From the NCBI GenBank assembly GCA_029859385.1, contig JAOUDF010000112.1:1-8423 (forward strand): a DNA stretch of 8,423 bases, written 5' to 3'. The notes beneath the pieces are model-generated. The model was not told where the DNA came from. It searched no databases and saw only the letters and a list, made by a program, of their open reading frames with translations. The stretch's first letter is position 1, and every line of letters starts with the position of its first letter. The stretch is from Nitrospirota bacterium (GTDB lineage: Bacteria; Nitrospirota; JAOUDF01). This document shows, in pieces, positions 6,180 through 8,423 of this stretch. A program made the position numbers and the translations under genes.

Positions 6180-8117
6180 CTACATATCAAAATAGGTATG
6201 GCCGCGCAGTATCTCCTCAAAGACACTCATGATCTCGCGGCGCTCCTGCGCTGAAATCTGACGCCTGCGGACCGAAGATTCGGCGTGGGCTCGTATCTTC
6301 TCTACGAGGTTCTTGGGATCATACTCGACGTACGCCAACACGTCCGCCACCGAGTCGCCGATGATCTCCCGGGTGAACTCTACCTCTCCGTCGTCATCGA
6401 GGCGAATGCTGATGACATTGGTGTCACCGAACAGGTTATGAAGATCGCCCAGGGTCTCCTGGTAGGCGCCCACCAGGAAGGCGCCCAGGATATATTCCTC
6501 GTCGGAACGCAACTCGTGCAGCGGCAGACCCTTCTTTACATCGTGCATGTCGATGAAGCGGTCGATCTTGCCGTCGCAGTCACAGGTACAGTCCGCGATG
6601 ATCCCGGTACGGGTCGGGCGCTCATTCAGCCGGTGGACCGGTAATATCGGGAAGAGCTGGTCGATGGCCCATGCATCGGGGAGCGACTGAAAGAGGCTGA
6701 AGTTCCCGTAGTAGACGTCGGCCATGGCGCTTTTGAGGTTCTTGAGCTCATCGGACATGTTCTTCTGCCTGGGGGCCTCGACGGCTACCCGGCTCATGAT
6801 ATTCCAGAAGATCGATTCGGCCAGGGCCCTCTCCCGCAGCGATACATCGCCATGGGCGAACAGCGACCGGATCTTGTCCCGGTAATAGAGCGCGTCGTTG
6901 TAGCACTCCTTCAGGTTCTTCGGGTTGAGTATGTCGCTGGCGTTCTTCAGATTCTTCGTCTGCTCGCAGACGTCGTCCGGCAGCGTCTCCGGCGGCCCCT
7001 TGTGCTCGAAGGTACAGACATCCATGATGTTGAACAGCAGCACCGAATAATGGGCAACGGTGGCGCGGCCCGATTCGCTGATCAGCACCGGATGCTCGAC
7101 CCCGGCTTCATCCGCCACCGACATCACCGCCTCGACGATGTCGGCGCAGTACTCCTGCATGGTGTAGTTGGTGCTGCTCGATGAAGCGGTGTTCGAGCCG
7201 TCGTAATCGACGCCGAGCCCGCCGCCGGTGTTCATGATGCCCATCTTGGCGCCTTCACGGACGAGGTCGACATAGACCCGCGCCGCCTCGTTGGCGGCGG
7301 TACGGATGGTGCGGATCGTCGGGATCTGGGAACCGATGTGATAGTGGAGCAGCTCCAGGCAGTCGAGCATGTCGACCTCCCGCAGCCGGTCGACCACGTC
7401 TATCAGCTGGGTCATGTTAAGGCCGAAGACGCTCCGGTCGCCGCCCGACTCGATCCAGTGCCCGCTGCCTTCCGTGGCCAGCTTGACCCTCACGCCGAGC
7501 CGTGGCCGTATCTTCAGACGCTTCGCCCGTTCCAGCAGGACGTCCAGCTCACCCGGCATTTCGATGACGGGGATCACCTGTATGCCCATCTTCAACCCGT
7601 ACAGGGCGAGATCAATAAAGTCGTTGTCCTTGTAGCCGTTGCAGATGATGAAGGCCTCAGGGTCGTTCATATAGGCCAGCGCCGCGACGAGTTCAGCCTT
7701 GCTGCCCGCCTCCAGCCCGTGATGATACTTGCGCCCGAAGCGGGTAATCTCCTCGATGACCTGCTGCTGCTGGTTGACCTTGATGGGGAAGACGCCGCGA
7801 TAGCTGTTCCTGTATCCCGAGTCCTTGATGGCCTTTTCAAAGAGCGTGTTCAGCAGTTCGATCCGCGTATCCAGAACGTCGCCGAAGCGCAACAGGACGG
7901 GAAACGACAACCCCCGCTCCTTCATGCCCGCTACTATTTCCATCAGCGACGTGGGCCTGGTCTGGTCGCCGCGCCGCAGCAACACACGCACCTCCCCGTC
8001 CTCGGACATATCAAAGTATCCACGCCCCCAGTTCCCGATCCCGTACAGCTCCTCGGAATCGGCCAGGGTCCACCTCCGCAATGCCTGTCCGGCGCTTTTT
8101 ACCGCATGAGTAGTCAA
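6180..8117 (-). CDS. speA: Biosynthetic arginine decarboxylase
   Basis: PLP-dependent arginine decarboxylase, 645 residues, close to the E. coli SpeA length (about 658). It converts arginine to agmatine, the first step of polyamine synthesis. Motifs: N-terminal YGIGNWGRGYFD (25-36); PLP lysine K113 in VFPIKVNQQ; HYHIGSQ (258-264); the glycine loop TGGGLGVDYDG (297-307); SESGRA (347-352); and the cross-dimer active-site segment DCTCDCDGKID (509-519), with C512 as the catalytic Cys. The C-terminal region continues to FDM at 645. The start is TTG (8117-8115), preceded by AGAGGT about four bases upstream. Stops TAG and TAA lie just above it, and no ATG or GTG is available nearby in frame. It is first in an operon with the dehydrogenase 11 bases downstream. 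Identification is firm. Confidence 0.97.
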   Translation of the reverse strand: MTTHAVKSAGQALRRWTLADSEELYGIGNWGRGYFDMSEDGEVRVLLRRGDQTRPTSLMEIVAGMKERGLSFPVLLRFGDVLDTRIELLNTLFEKAIKDSGYRNSYRGVFPIKVNQQQQVIEEITRFGRKYHHGLEAGSKAELVAALAYMNDPEAFIICNGYKDNDFIDLALYGLKMGIQVIPVIEMPGELDVLLERAKRLKIRPRLGVRVKLATEGSGHWIESGGDRSVFGLNMTQLIDVVDRLREVDMLDCLELLHYHIGSQIPTIRTIRTAANEAARVYVDLVREGAKMGIMNTGGGLGVDYDGSNTASSSSTNYTMQEYCADIVEAVMSVADEAGVEHPVLISESGRATVAHYSVLLFNIMDVCTFEHKGPPETLPDDVCEQTKNLKNASDILNPKNLKECYNDALYYRDKIRSLFAHGDVSLRERALAESIFWNIMSRVAVEAPRQKNMSDELKNLKSAMADVYYGNFSLFQSLPDAWAIDQLFPILPVHRLNERPTRTGIIADCTCDCDGKIDRFIDMHDVKKGLPLHELRSDEEYILGAFLVGAYQETLGDLHNLFGDTNVISIRLDDDGEVEFTREIIGDSVADVLAYVEYDPKNLVEKIRAHAESSVRRRQISAQERREIMSVFEEILRGHTYFDM

Positions 8118-8423
8118 GATTACCTCTAATTACTATTTATCCGTTTTCGCCATGTTAGGTAGTTTTCGGATGGACTTAAGGAAGTAAGGCCATCGCAGCT
8201 CTATAGAATAAAATTCCTTTGCCCAAATGTCTACTTAAATGTCCGTTTATCTCATCCGGACAGAGAGTTGCTAATACAAAGGTTGACAGGAGTGATTTAC
8301 CTTTGTCCTCCAGACACCTCCCTGTCTCCTGCACAGTTATAAAAATTATAATGACCATCCATTCTAAGGATATCCGACCCTGCTTAAATCTCTTACCAAT
8401 ATTAATATTGACACCGAAAGAAT
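8118..8423 (-). promoter_or_regulatory. Upstream/leader region of the speA operon
   Basis: This AT-rich region of about 300 bases upstream of speA probably holds the operon promoter. Two possible -10 elements on the minus strand are TATAAT (8350-8345), which lacks a good -35, and TATAGA (8205-8200), with a TTGGGC 15 bases upstream (8226-8221). Neither is convincing alone. A perfect 6-bp inverted repeat TGTCCG/CGGACA (8240-8245 and 8257-8262, 11-base loop) and two AAATGTC copies (8225-8231, 8237-8243) lie just upstream of the second candidate. A smaller inverted repeat AGACA/TGTCT lies at 8312-8327. These could be operator or leader-RNA elements. I recognise no known riboswitch. Confidence 0.4.

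Noticed and set aside
4960..6195. Plus-strand open frame of 411 codons opposite the dehydrogenase gene
   Set aside because: It lies antisense to a clearly conserved enzyme with all motifs in place. Long antisense frames are expected from GC-rich codon bias, and no recognisable protein is encoded.
7338..8129. Plus-strand open frame of 263 codons opposite the 5' part of speA
   Set aside because: It is the antisense shadow of a firmly identified gene, rich in Val/Leu/Asp/Gln as expected for complemented GC-biased codons, with no domain recognised.
8176..8358. 60-codon minus-strand ORF upstream of speA, a possible leader peptide
   Set aside because: It has no good ribosome binding site, no run of arginine or other regulatory codons, and no recognisable similarity. 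It is treated as part of the leader region.

Overview
The window looks like a GC-rich, Gram-negative bacterial chromosome. Gene content and style (a carboxynorspermidine-type polyamine operon, a CheX-like/receiver protein, a COG2509-type flavoprotein) suggest a Desulfuromonadales/Geobacter-like deltaproteobacterium. That placement is an inference from gene content and protein similarity as I remember it, not a computed assignment.

Layout. Positions 2-1258 (+) hold the C-terminal part of a COG2509-type FAD-dependent dehydrogenase whose start lies outside the window. It abuts, stop codon to stop codon, a convergent gene (1259-2134, -) for a two-domain protein: a CheX-like N-terminal domain and a C-terminal receiver domain whose phospho-acceptor Asp is replaced by Asn. 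An AT-rich gap of about 500 bp follows. Then come a small four-helix membrane protein of the DUF486/DMT-like family (2649-2981, +) with a recognisable promoter and ribosome binding site, and an unrecognised small ORF of atypical codon use (3210-3497, +). A strong bidirectional hairpin terminator (3569-3599) closes this part.

The right half is a polyamine operon on the minus strand, read right to left: biosynthetic arginine decarboxylase SpeA (8117-6180, TTG start), a carboxynorspermidine/carboxyspermidine dehydrogenase of the saccharopine dehydrogenase family (6168-4930, 11 bp after speA, with its ribosome binding site overlapping the speA stop), and carboxynorspermidine/carboxyspermidine decarboxylase NspC (4779-3604). 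A composite palindromic repeat (4837-4904) sits in the 150-bp gap between the last two genes. A leader of about 300 bp upstream of speA carries small inverted and direct repeats.

Together the three enzymes can turn arginine into agmatine, condense an amine with aspartate semialdehyde, and decarboxylate the product. No agmatine-to-putrescine enzyme is present between speA and the terminator. The operon could therefore feed the classical carboxyspermidine route with that step encoded elsewhere, or the carboxyaminopropylagmatine route, in which agmatine itself is the acceptor. I regard this substrate question and the receiver-domain substitution as the two most interesting points. I see no clearly novel defence, mobile or RNA-based system here.
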